A stretch of DNA of 6,024 nucleotides, taken from contig CALYUZ010000059.1 in NCBI GenBank assembly GCA_945492685.1, positions 1 through 6,024 of the forward strand. The letters run 5' to 3'. Source of the stretch: an uncultured Methanomassiliicoccaceae archaeon. GTDB taxonomy: Archaea; Thermoplasmatota; Thermoplasmata; Methanomassiliicoccales; Methanomethylophilaceae. This document shows, one piece after another, positions 1 to 4,460 of this stretch. The stretch's first letter is position 1, and each line of letters starts with the position of its first letter. Made by a program: the position numbers and the translations under genes. The notes beneath the pieces are model-generated. The model saw only the letters and a program-made list of their open reading frames with translations, was not told the DNA's origin and did not search any database.

Positions 1-455
1 GAGAGGCCCTGCTCGCAGCCGGCGCCGATGTCGTTCAGATGTCCGAGCCTTCGGCATCCACGGATATCCTTGCTCCCGAGGACTTCACTGCCCATTCCGG
101 ACAGTTCGTGAAGAGGTGTCTCGGCGATCTGAAGGGTATGAAGGTCCTGCACATCTGCGGAGACTCCGAGAAGATCATCCCGTACATGTTCGACACGGGG
201 GGCACGGGGATATCAGTGGAGGAGAAGGTTGATCCGTATCTTGCCATCAAGGTGGCCAACAACCGTGGTGCCATGATCGGTAACGTCGGATGCTCCTTCC
301 CCCTGTTCAAGGGAACCCCGCAGGATGTGGCAGACGCTGCCAGGAAGTCCGCCGATGCGGGATTCAATTCCATCTCCGCCGGATGCGGTGTTCCCATCGG
401 AACCCCGGACGACAACATCCGTGCTTTGGTGAAGGCCGTCAAGGACCTCGCCTGA
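1..455 (+). CDS. Methylcobamide:coenzyme M methyltransferase, MtaA/MtbA family (3' part only)
   Basis: This is the C-terminal 150 residues of a uroporphyrinogen-decarboxylase-fold methyltransferase that moves a methyl group from a methylated corrinoid protein to coenzyme M, feeding methylotrophic methanogenesis in the cytoplasm. The reading frame is open from base 3 to the left edge, so the start lies outside. Visible signatures are the EPSAST segment near residue 15, the zinc-site HxC motif in LHICGD (His50, Cys52 of the visible part) and the third zinc-ligand cysteine in AGCGVPIGTP (Cys128). The GNVG and FKGTP segments between them are also typical. The family assignment is firm; whether the natural partner is the methanol, methylamine or methylthiol corrinoid protein cannot be decided from this fragment, so I give no symbol. 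The gene ends in TGA and nothing follows it on the same strand for over 2.7 kb. Confidence 0.88.
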   Translation, partial: EALLAAGADVVQMSEPSASTDILAPEDFTAHSGQFVKRCLGDLKGMKVLHICGDSEKIIPYMFDTGGTGISVEEKVDPYLAIKVANNRGAMIGNVGCSFPLFKGTPQDVADAARKSADAGFNSISAGCGVPIGTPDDNIRALVKAVKDLA

Positions 456-482
456 GGAAGGATCCTGTTTTCCTCCAAGGCT

Positions 483-515
483 CGTGCCGCCGGTACGGGC
501 CACTTTCCCTTTTTT
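483..515 (+). terminator. Hairpin plus T-tract after the methyltransferase gene
   Basis: A stem CGTGCC (483-488) pairs with GGTACG (492-497), with one G-T pair and a 3-base loop, and is followed by a T6 run at 510-515. It begins 28 bases after the stop codon. In archaea the T-tract is the part known to matter most, so the T6 run is the stronger evidence. Not tested by any transcript data. Confidence 0.45.
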
Positions 516-523
516 ACAGATCG

Positions 524-617
524 TTCGTGCACGAATCAGACTATGACGTGGTATCGAATACCCCTCATAATCTTCCCAAAGGGTTATGGAGGTGATTAAA
601 TTCCCAAATATCTGGGA
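524..617. other. Dyad-rich spacer between the methyltransferase and tRNA-Tyr
   Basis: No gene is visible between 456 and 630. The stretch holds a perfect 12-bp palindrome TTCGTGCACGAA (524-535), a 5-bp hairpin GGTAT-CGA-ATACC (550-562) and a 5-bp hairpin TCCCA-N6-TGGGA (602-617). There is also a direct repeat TTCCCAAA at 573-580 and 601-608. Bases 588-596 read GGAGGTGAT, a full match to a Shine-Dalgarno sequence, but no credible start codon lies at the right distance. The 602-617 hairpin is 13 bases beyond the tRNA 3' end and could help end that transcript. Confidence 0.4.
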
Positions 618-630
618 TGTTGGATAAGGA

Positions 631-743
631 TGGTCCCCACTCCCTGATTTGAACAGGGGACCTGCTGATTTCAGCGGCTGTATCGGATTTCTTCCGAAAA
701 CACTCTACAGTCAGCCGCTCTGGCCAGTCTGAGCTAAGTGGGG
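631..743 (-). tRNA. tRNA-Tyr (anticodon GUA), intron-containing, CCA encoded
   Basis: The minus strand folds as a complete tRNA. The acceptor stem is CCCCACT (743-737) with AGTGGGG (641-635). The D-arm stem is GCTC/GAGC (734-731 with 720-717). The anticodon stem is GCTGA (715-711) with TCAGC (668-664), and the T-arm is CCCTG-TTCAAAT-CAGGG. The anticodon loop reads C-T-GTA-G-A once the intron is removed, giving anticodon GUA at 708-706. The C1:G72 pair with discriminator A73 is the archaeal and eukaryotic tyrosine identity signature. CCA is encoded at 633-631. The gene stands alone, 52 bases after the PAC2-family gene, and has its own TATA box 24-33 bases upstream. Confidence 0.95.
670..704 (-). 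other. tRNA-Tyr intron, 35 nt, at canonical position 37/38
   Basis: The 35 bases between G37 (705) and A38 (669) interrupt the anticodon loop at the usual archaeal site. Removing them restores a standard 7-base loop. The intron contains a small hairpin TCGG (697-694) with CCGA (686-683), directly followed by TACAG (682-678, reading A681 onward as the 3' part), which is complementary to CTGTA of the anticodon loop. This would be cut by the tRNA splicing endonuclease. The exact ends are set by exon structure; the bulge-helix-bulge is relaxed rather than textbook (see findings). Confidence 0.85.
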
Positions 744-766
744 ATTAATCTGAGGATACCGCCATC

Positions 767-776
767 ATATATAAAA
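767..776 (-). promoter_or_regulatory. TATA box for tRNA-Tyr
   Basis: The minus strand reads TTTTATATAT here. Its centre is about 28 bases upstream of the tRNA 5' end at 743, which is the normal archaeal distance from TATA box to transcription start, so the primary transcript would have almost no leader. Confidence 0.7.
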
Positions 777-801
777 TTAACGGATGATATGATTTTCATC
801 C
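768..801 (-). terminator. Hairpin and T-rich tail ending the translation operon
   Basis: GGATGA (801-796) pairs with TCATCC (787-782) across an 8-base loop. The hairpin includes the stop codon of the PAC2-family gene. The minus strand then continues as TTAATTTTATATAT, a T-rich tail that also contains the tRNA TATA box. A termination role is inferred from position and composition. Confidence 0.4.
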
Positions 802-1542
802 AAAGTAGGACAGATCCTCTTTCGGGGGCTCTATGGCAGCTGCCGTCTGGGCCTGGTTGTTGATCTCATCGATCTTGTCGATCTCCGCCTGCATATCGGA
901 GGTGTCGAATTCTGTTCCGAACATCTCTCCCAGGACCGCGATGACTTTGCTGGAGCTCTTGTGGTCCAGGACGTATCCCGAGGTCTCTCCCATGATGCAC
1001 ACGGAGTCTATGCCGTACGCTTTTCCGAAGGACAGCAGTATCGCGGCACATCCCACGATGCCTCCTTGCGGTTCACCCGGATAGAATCCCACGCCATACT
1101 GCTCCATCTTGGATTTCAGTTTTGGATCGGATACGGCCCCGAGGATGCGGGGGTCGTTCACGACGTTTCCTGTCCCGTATCCTCCGAGTGTGATGATCAT
1201 GGAGGGATCATAGGGTAGCATGATGTCGAAGACGATCTTGGACAGGTTGAACTGTCCCTGAGGGGTTGTTCCCTGGGCATCTCCGAGCAGGAATACAAGG
1301 TCGTGACCGTTCAGTTCCGCATACCACAGTTCGTTGTCCACGGCGTTGGCTACGCACTCCTCGTCCAGGAGAACCTGTTGTGGGAGGTCATCGGAGAGTA
1401 TGGTGGCGAATCTCTTTCCGTTGAGTTTCTCGCAGATGAAATCGGCGGCGATCTTCCCCACGTTGCCGACACCGGGAAGTCCTTCGATCAGGATGGGCCT
1501 GTTCAATTGCGGTTTGAACTCATACGTGACGATGCTTGCCAT
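796..1542 (-). CDS. PAC2-family protein (proteasome assembly chaperone-like)
   Basis: This 248-residue protein belongs to the PAC2 fold family (COG2047-like). Family hallmarks are the glycine-rich GLPGVGNVG near residues 21-29, GDAQGTTPQGQF near 87-98 and LGGYGTG near 119-125; the last 40 residues are charged and probably flexible. Relatives include eukaryotic proteasome assembly chaperones and the archaeal PbaA/PbaB proteins, but the biochemical role of this subgroup is not settled. It is the last gene of the translation operon, and its 5' end overlaps the end of nop10 by 23 bases, so translation is probably coupled. Two start codons are close together: ATG at 1551 and ATG at 1542. I prefer 1542 because GGTGA at 1549-1545 gives it a ribosome binding site, whereas 1551 has only a weak one. 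No frameshift or missing segment is visible. Confidence 0.85.
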   Translation of the reverse strand: MASIVTYEFKPQLNRPILIEGLPGVGNVGKIAADFICEKLNGKRFATILSDDLPQQVLLDEECVANAVDNELWYAELNGHDLVFLLGDAQGTTPQGQFNLSKIVFDIMLPYDPSMIITLGGYGTGNVVNDPRILGAVSDPKLKSKMEQYGVGFYPGEPQGGIVGCAAILLSFGKAYGIDSVCIMGETSGYVLDHKSSSKVIAVLGEMFGTEFDTSDMQAEIDKIDEINNQAQTAAAIEPPKEDLSYFG

Positions 1543-1708
1543 TTTCACCATAACTCTCTAGAATCGCCTTGCGGCGGTAATCGCCCATACGGTCCTCCGG
1601 AGAATATTTGGGAGGTACCGGGCAATGAGTTTGGGAACTGCAGGAAGGGCAAGTATCGCGGAGGGTATACCTTCCGCAACTCACACATTTCCTGAGTTCC
1701 GATCTCAT
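1520..1708 (-). CDS. nop10: Nop10, H/ACA ribonucleoprotein protein
   Basis: A 62-residue homologue of archaeal Nop10, which binds the catalytic subunit Cbf5 in box H/ACA particles that convert uridine to pseudouridine in rRNA. The N-terminal zinc ribbon uses Cys8, Cys11, Cys20 and Cys23 (KCVSCGRYTL then CPSC). The conserved PPKYSPED followed by YRR lies near residues 32-46 and leads into the C-terminal helix. The ATG at 1708 follows the aIF2-alpha stop codon after a single base, and the last 23 bases overlap the preferred start region of the PAC2-family gene. An in-frame extension upstream of 1708 runs antisense-free into aIF2-alpha coding sequence and resembles nothing, so it is not part of the protein. 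The tail after YRR is a little longer than in many archaeal Nop10 proteins. Confidence 0.93.
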   Translation of the reverse strand: MRSELRKCVSCGRYTLRDTCPSCSSQTHCPVPPKYSPEDRMGDYRRKAILESYGENGKHRHV

Positions 1709-1709
1709 C

Positions 1710-2492
1710 TTATTTGCTCTCGCGCTTGAGAACAGCGCTTCCACCGTTCGAGACGAGGTTGTCGATGGCACTGGAGGACACTCTCTTCATGACCTCCTCT
1801 GCCTCTTTGTACTCGCTTGCGTTCACGACGACCCTGTATTTGGGGCATCCCACGCAGGTTATCTCGACGTTGGCGTCGTCAGCGGCTTCGAGTCCCTTCA
1901 GGAGGGCGTTCCTGATGAGTTCCATCCCGTTGGGGGCTGATGAGCTCATCTCAAGGATTCCGTCGATCTGCACCATGGGGGGTGCGACGTTCTCCTTGGC
2001 GACTTCCACGAAGGTCTCGATCCAGTCTCCGGAGAACTCCTCGAGGAACTCCTCCGGCTCTGAGACGACTGATTCGAAGGCACCGTACAGTGTCTCGTAG
2101 ACCTCGAGCAGTTCGTTTCCGAACATGTCGTAGGCCTCGTCGACAGAGATGTTCATCCTTTCAGCGACGATCTCGACAAGCTTCTCAGCTTTCTTCTCGT
2201 TCTTCCACTGCTGGATCTTCTCTCTCTTCTGGTGTTCGTTAACAGATTTAAGGGAAAGGTCGATGTGACCTTTGGATGAATCTACGCCCAGAACTTTACA
2301 GACGATTTTTTGGCCTTCTCTGATGAAGTCTCTGATGTATTTAACCCAGCCAGTGGCGACATCCCTGACGTGGACAAAGCCCTCTTTGTCATCGTACTCA
2401 TCCAGAGTGACGAAGGCACCGAAGTTCTTCACGTTCTTGACGGTGCAGACGACGAGTTCGCCGTTCTCGGGAAAGCCCCTGACTCTGGACAT
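1710..2492 (-). CDS. eif2a: Translation initiation factor aIF2 subunit alpha
   Basis: A 260-residue aIF2-alpha, the subunit that with beta and gamma delivers initiator Met-tRNA to the small ribosomal subunit. Domains in order: an S1 RNA-binding beta-barrel at about residues 10-83 (KNVKNFGAFVTL, then EGFVHVRDVATGWV and the strand GHIDLSLKSVN), a helical domain at about 88-170 rich in Lys and Glu, and a C-terminal alpha-beta domain from about 175 that contacts the gamma subunit. Length and order match the archaeal family. The start at 2492 overlaps the rps27e stop by one base in the arrangement TGATG, with GAGGT about 10 bases upstream. A longer in-frame reading up to 2633 crosses rps27e in a different frame and gives a low-complexity Arg-rich stretch, so I reject it. 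Third gene of the operon. Confidence 0.95.
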   Translation of the reverse strand: MSRVRGFPENGELVVCTVKNVKNFGAFVTLDEYDDKEGFVHVRDVATGWVKYIRDFIREGQKIVCKVLGVDSSKGHIDLSLKSVNEHQKREKIQQWKNEKKAEKLVEIVAERMNISVDEAYDMFGNELLEVYETLYGAFESVVSEPEEFLEEFSGDWIETFVEVAKENVAPPMVQIDGILEMSSSAPNGMELIRNALLKGLEAADDANVEITCVGCPKYRVVVNASEYKEAEEVMKRVSSSAIDNLVSNGGSAVLKRESK

Positions 2493-2659
2493 CAGCCAAC
2501 TACCTCGAGCACTTCGCCTTTGATCTCGCCGACTCCGCCCTTGGGGACGATGAGTGTGGATCCGCAGACGTGGCAGGTGACCTTGGTCGCTGCCTTCTTG
2601 AAGGCGATCTGCTCGTTTGCGCAGTCGGGACACTTGATCTTGATGAAATCTCCGGTCAT
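2492..2659 (-). CDS. rps27e: Ribosomal protein eS27 (S27e)
   Basis: A 55-residue small-subunit ribosomal protein, short enough to be missed by length-filtered gene finding. Translation begins MTGDFIKIKCPDC and ends EVLEVVG. A zinc ribbon is formed by Cys10, Cys13, Cys29 and Cys32 (KCPDC and CHVC), followed by the family segment GSTLIVPKGG. The start codon lies 4 bases after the rpl44e stop, with GGAGTGATC overlapping that stop as the ribosome binding site, and the TGA stop shares one base with the ATG of aIF2-alpha. This packing and the order eL44, eS27, aIF2-alpha are standard in archaea. Confidence 0.95.
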   Translation of the reverse strand: MTGDFIKIKCPDCANEQIAFKKAATKVTCHVCGSTLIVPKGGVGEIKGEVLEVVG

Positions 2660-2663
2660 GTGA

Positions 2664-2942
2664 TCACTCCGTGAGCTCGAATTTCTTCGCGCGAATGCAG
2701 GGTGCGAGGTTGGCCTTCTTGCACTGGGTGCATCTGTACCTGAGGTTGATCCTCTTGGTGGGCTTCTCCCTTCCTTCCGGCTTGGGCCTGGGGAATCCTC
2801 CGTAACCTGCGGTTACCTTTCTGAATCTCCTCTGACCCCACTTGAGCTCACTGGCCTTCTTCTTCTTGACCCTCTCGACCTCCTGGGTCGTGTGGGTCTT
2901 GCAGTAGGGACAGTATCTTTTGATTGTCCTGGGCATTTTCAT
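2664..2942 (-). CDS. rpl44e: Ribosomal protein eL44 (L44e)
   Basis: A 92-residue large-subunit ribosomal protein located near the E site. Zinc ligands are Cys11 and Cys14 in YCPYCKTHT, and Cys71 and Cys74 in RYRCTQCKK. The loop GYGGFPRPKPEG at about residues 46-57 is the conserved family signature. The start at 2942 gives the usual N-terminus (MKMPRTIKRYCPYC) and has AAGGTGA at 2954-2948, five bases upstream, as ribosome binding site; the in-frame ATG at 2936 is the alternative. A further in-frame extension to 3077 includes the TATA box and cannot be translated from that promoter. It is the first gene of the five-gene operon and has a leader of roughly 20 bases. Confidence 0.95.
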   Translation of the reverse strand: MKMPRTIKRYCPYCKTHTTQEVERVKKKKASELKWGQRRFRKVTAGYGGFPRPKPEGREKPTKRINLRYRCTQCKKANLAPCIRAKKFELTE

Positions 2943-2985
2943 GATATTCACCTTGTGAATGAATCGGGACGTGCTAATATCGAGG

Positions 2986-2996
2986 TTATATAAAAA
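2986..2996 (-). promoter_or_regulatory. TATA box of the translation operon
   Basis: The minus strand reads TTTTTATATAA. Its centre predicts a transcription start near 2964, leaving about 22 leader bases that include the AAGGTGA ribosome binding site of rpl44e. Just upstream is the dyad AGCT-GATT-AGCT (minus strand, 3008-2997), and a second weaker TATA-like GGGTATATT follows further upstream. Confidence 0.7.
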
Positions 2997-3030
2997 GCTA
3001 ATCAGCTCCCAATATACCCTTTTTCTAGTT

Positions 3031-3085
3031 CCTATAATAGGAGTGTGCCCGAGGGGCCGCATGTCCTCTCTGCCCATGTCATGGG
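3031..3085. other. Three consecutive short dyads in the intergenic region
   Basis: Perfect dyads follow one another: CCTAT-A-ATAGG (3031-3041), GCCC-GAG-GGGC (3047-3057) and CCCATG-T-CATGGG (3073-3085). The last is followed on the plus strand by a T5 run near 3093-3097. No coding frame explains them. They could be operators, a small RNA or terminator-type structures; the sequence alone does not decide. Confidence 0.35.
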
Positions 3086-3117
3086 TGTCCAGTTTTTATC
3101 CTTTCCCATCCAATTGA

Positions 3118-3174
3118 TTATTAGATATTTGTACACTTATTAATCGTTATTATGTTCAAATGAATCATTATTAT
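3118..3174. repeat. Phased TTATTA repeats upstream of the regulator gene
   Basis: TTATTA occurs at 3118, 3137, 3147 and 3168, with offsets of 19, 10 and 21 bases, that is, close to whole helical turns. The last two are the longer TTATTAT and flank the dyad TTCA-AA-TGAA (3155-3164). An imperfect palindrome GTGTAAATTTCAC lies just beyond at 3186-3198. The region is AT-rich, so chance matches are expected; the spacing is what makes it worth recording. Confidence 0.35.
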
Positions 3175-3203
3175 CTGAATTATTCGTGTAAATTTCACAA
3201 TAA

Positions 3204-3210
3204 TTAAATA
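3204..3210 (+). promoter_or_regulatory. Probable TATA box for the winged-helix regulator
   Basis: TTAAATA is centred 27 bases before the ATG at 3234, the same distance as the TATA box of dph6 from its start. This supports a leaderless transcript beginning at 3234. It lies 3 bases before the alternative ATG at 3213, which could not be in an mRNA started from this box. Confidence 0.5.
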
Positions 3211-3233
3211 GAATGTCGATAACACGGTATCCA

Positions 3234-3599
3234 ATGGATGGGCAATTAGGCTCAGGGTTGGACCTGTTGGTTCGCATCGGTGTCAGCAAGGTTGGTGCGA
3301 GGGTGCTCGTGTTCATCGCTGAAAGGGGCCGTGTGAGATCGGTCGAGATAGAGGATTCTCTCAGCATCGGTCAGTCAGGGGTTTCCTCTGCGATAAGGGA
3401 ACTAACCGGCAGGGGCTGGATCCGCACGGAGATAATACCCACCCAGACCAAAGGCCGTCCGAGGCACATTTACCAGTTGTCTATACCCTTCTCGTCAATT
3501 GTAGATGAGATTGAGCGTCTGGGCGATGCGGAGATCGACAGCATAAAGGAGGGCACGGAGGATCTCCGCCGCATCGCATCGGCTTGTCCCTGCTTCTGA
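3234..3599 (+). CDS. Small winged helix-turn-helix transcriptional regulator
   Basis: A 121-residue predicted DNA-binding protein (about 128 if the upstream ATG at 3213 is used). Helices at about residues 9-30 lead to EIEDSLSIGQSGVSSAIREL and RGWI, a typical helix-turn-helix with recognition helix near 47-61. A beta wing follows at about 65-82, ending KGRPRHIYQLS. A charged C-terminal helix (IVDEIERLGDAEIDSI) probably mediates dimerisation. The fold is of the ArsR/MarR/TrmB type and resembles small archaeal regulators of COG4738 kind, but I cannot name a target. The only two cysteines are in the terminal SACPCF, a possible metal or redox site. There is no ribosome binding site before either ATG; TTAAATA at 27 bases favours a leaderless start at 3234. 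The gene is single, and the repeats upstream may be its own operators. Confidence 0.8.
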   Translation: MDGQLGSGLDLLVRIGVSKVGARVLVFIAERGRVRSVEIEDSLSIGQSGVSSAIRELTGRGWIRTEIIPTQTKGRPRHIYQLSIPFSSIVDEIERLGDAEIDSIKEGTEDLRRIASACPCF

Positions 3600-3617
3600 G
3601 GTTCTGGAAGAATGATC

Positions 3618-3645
3618 GGGGGACAATGCCCCCTAGGATGGTTTT
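3618..3645. terminator. Hairpin between the convergent regulator and rpiA genes
   Basis: GGGGG (3618-3622) pairs with CCCCC (3629-3633) around a 6-base loop. On the plus strand it is followed shortly by T4 at 3642-3645. It fills the 45-base gap between the two stop codons and could stop transcription from both sides, but there is no long T-tract, so its strength is uncertain. Confidence 0.45.
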
Positions 3646-4346
3646 CAACGGGAGAGCTTCTCGTTCATCGAGGATACGTTTCCGTCCCTATCGCAGATCA
3701 GGACATCGAACGCCGTGTTCAGGAACAGTCCGTTCTCCACAACACCGGGTATGACATCGATCCTGGATTCCAGGAAGAACGGGTTGTCTATTCCTTCGAA
3801 CCTGCAATCATAGATGTAGTTGCCACCATCGGTGACAAAGGGTTTTCCATCCTTCATCCTGAGCTCCGCCTTGCATCCCTGTCTCTCCAGGGCGTATTTG
3901 GTGTGCTCGTGTCCGAATATCAGGACCTCCACCGGCAGGGGGGCCTTAGTTCCCAGTTTCTCGACGAGTTTGGAGTCATCGGCCACGATGATCTCGTTGA
4001 CCGTGGCGGCAGCGACGATCTTCTCCCTGAGGAGGGCTCCTCCCAGGCCCTTGATCAGCTGCATCTTGGGGTCTACCTCGTCGGCTCCGTCGATGGTGAC
4101 GTCCAGTTTGTCCACGTCATCGACACCCACGACCTTGATGCCACACTCCTTCGCCAAATCCTCGCTCTGGACGGATGTTGCGACACAGGTGAGGTTGTAC
4201 CCCTCCGCTACGAGCTCTCCGATCCTCTTGATGGCGTAGTATGCGGTGGATCCCGTGCCGAGTCCCACGTTCATCCCGTCCTTGACATATCTGTTGACTG
4301 CCTCTTCGGCGACGATCTTCTTCATTGCGGCTGCATCGAGGGTCAT
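3645..4346 (-). CDS. rpiA: Ribose-5-phosphate isomerase A
   Basis: A 233-residue cytoplasmic enzyme that interconverts ribose 5-phosphate and ribulose 5-phosphate, supplying ribose for nucleotides. Visible motifs are the phosphate-binding GLGTGST (28-34), the active-site DGADEVD (86-92) and KGLGGALLREK (99-109). Asp86, Asp89, Lys99 and Glu108 line up with Asp81, Asp84, Lys94 and Glu103 of the E. coli enzyme at a constant offset of five, so the catalytic set is complete. Length is normal for the family. The start at 4346 has GGAAGTGG a few bases upstream; an in-frame Met at residue 8 is less likely because the N-terminal helix begins before it. The gene is convergent with the regulator and divergent from dph6. 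A minus-strand TTTTTACTT at 4406-4398 could be its TATA box, giving a leader of about 30 bases. Confidence 0.96.
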   Translation of the reverse strand: MTLDAAAMKKIVAEEAVNRYVKDGMNVGLGTGSTAYYAIKRIGELVAEGYNLTCVATSVQSEDLAKECGIKVVGVDDVDKLDVTIDGADEVDPKMQLIKGLGGALLREKIVAAATVNEIIVADDSKLVEKLGTKAPLPVEVLIFGHEHTKYALERQGCKAELRMKDGKPFVTDGGNYIYDCRFEGIDNPFFLESRIDVIPGVVENGLFLNTAFDVLICDRDGNVSSMNEKLSR

Positions 4347-4359
4347 ATGAATCCACTTC

Positions 4360-4380
4360 CGGACATGTCGTCCTTGTCCG
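4360..4380 (-). repeat. Inverted repeat in the rpiA leader
   Basis: CGGACA (4360-4365) and TGTCCG (4375-4380) form a perfect 6-bp inverted repeat with a 9-base loop. It also contains the palindrome GACATGTC (4362-4369). It lies immediately upstream of, and touching, the GGAAGTGG ribosome binding site of rpiA, so an RNA hairpin or an operator are both possible. CGGACA appears again at 4451-4456, before dph6. Confidence 0.4.
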
Positions 4381-4431
4381 CTGTTATGTGGATTTCAAGT
4401 AAAAACTGTTGCATGTCCCGTTGAAATCGGC

Positions 4432-4437
4432 TATATA
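4432..4437 (+). promoter_or_regulatory. TATA box of dph6
   Basis: TATATA is centred 26-27 bases before the ATG at 4461, which places the transcription start on or next to the start codon. The upstream TTGAAATCGG has the purine and A-rich look of a BRE element. Being palindromic, it could also serve rpiA in the other direction, with a leader of about 60 bases. Confidence 0.6.
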
Positions 4438-4460
4438 GGATGCGGTCGTACGGACACGTG

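Noticed and set aside
35..532. Minus-strand open frame of 165 codons
   Set aside because: Antisense to the methyltransferase, which has its zinc motifs in frame; the shadow translation looks like no protein.
545..566. T-arm-like hairpin with a CGAAT loop, possible tRNA remnant
   Set aside because: No matching acceptor, D or anticodon arm could be found on either side, and the loop lacks the TTC start.
617..652. 11-codon ORF after the strong Shine-Dalgarno match
   Set aside because: The distance of 20 bases is too long, the frame is tiny, and it runs antisense into the tRNA-Tyr gene.
2493..2633. N-terminal extension of aIF2-alpha
   Set aside because: The extension reads rps27e in another frame and gives an Arg-rich stretch. 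The TGATG junction at 2492 is a typical coupled start.
2943..3077. 45-residue N-terminal extension of eL44
   Set aside because: It crosses the TATA box and expected transcription start, and known eL44 proteins begin at the MKxP residue.
3612..4424. Long plus-strand open frame of 270 codons
   Set aside because: It lies antisense across rpiA, whose protein has a complete catalytic set. The antisense translation resembles no family and has no promoter or ribosome binding site of its own.
4440..4460. Earlier ATG for dph6
   Set aside because: It abuts the TATATA element and would be upstream of the expected transcription start; it also pushes the PP-loop away from the N-terminus.
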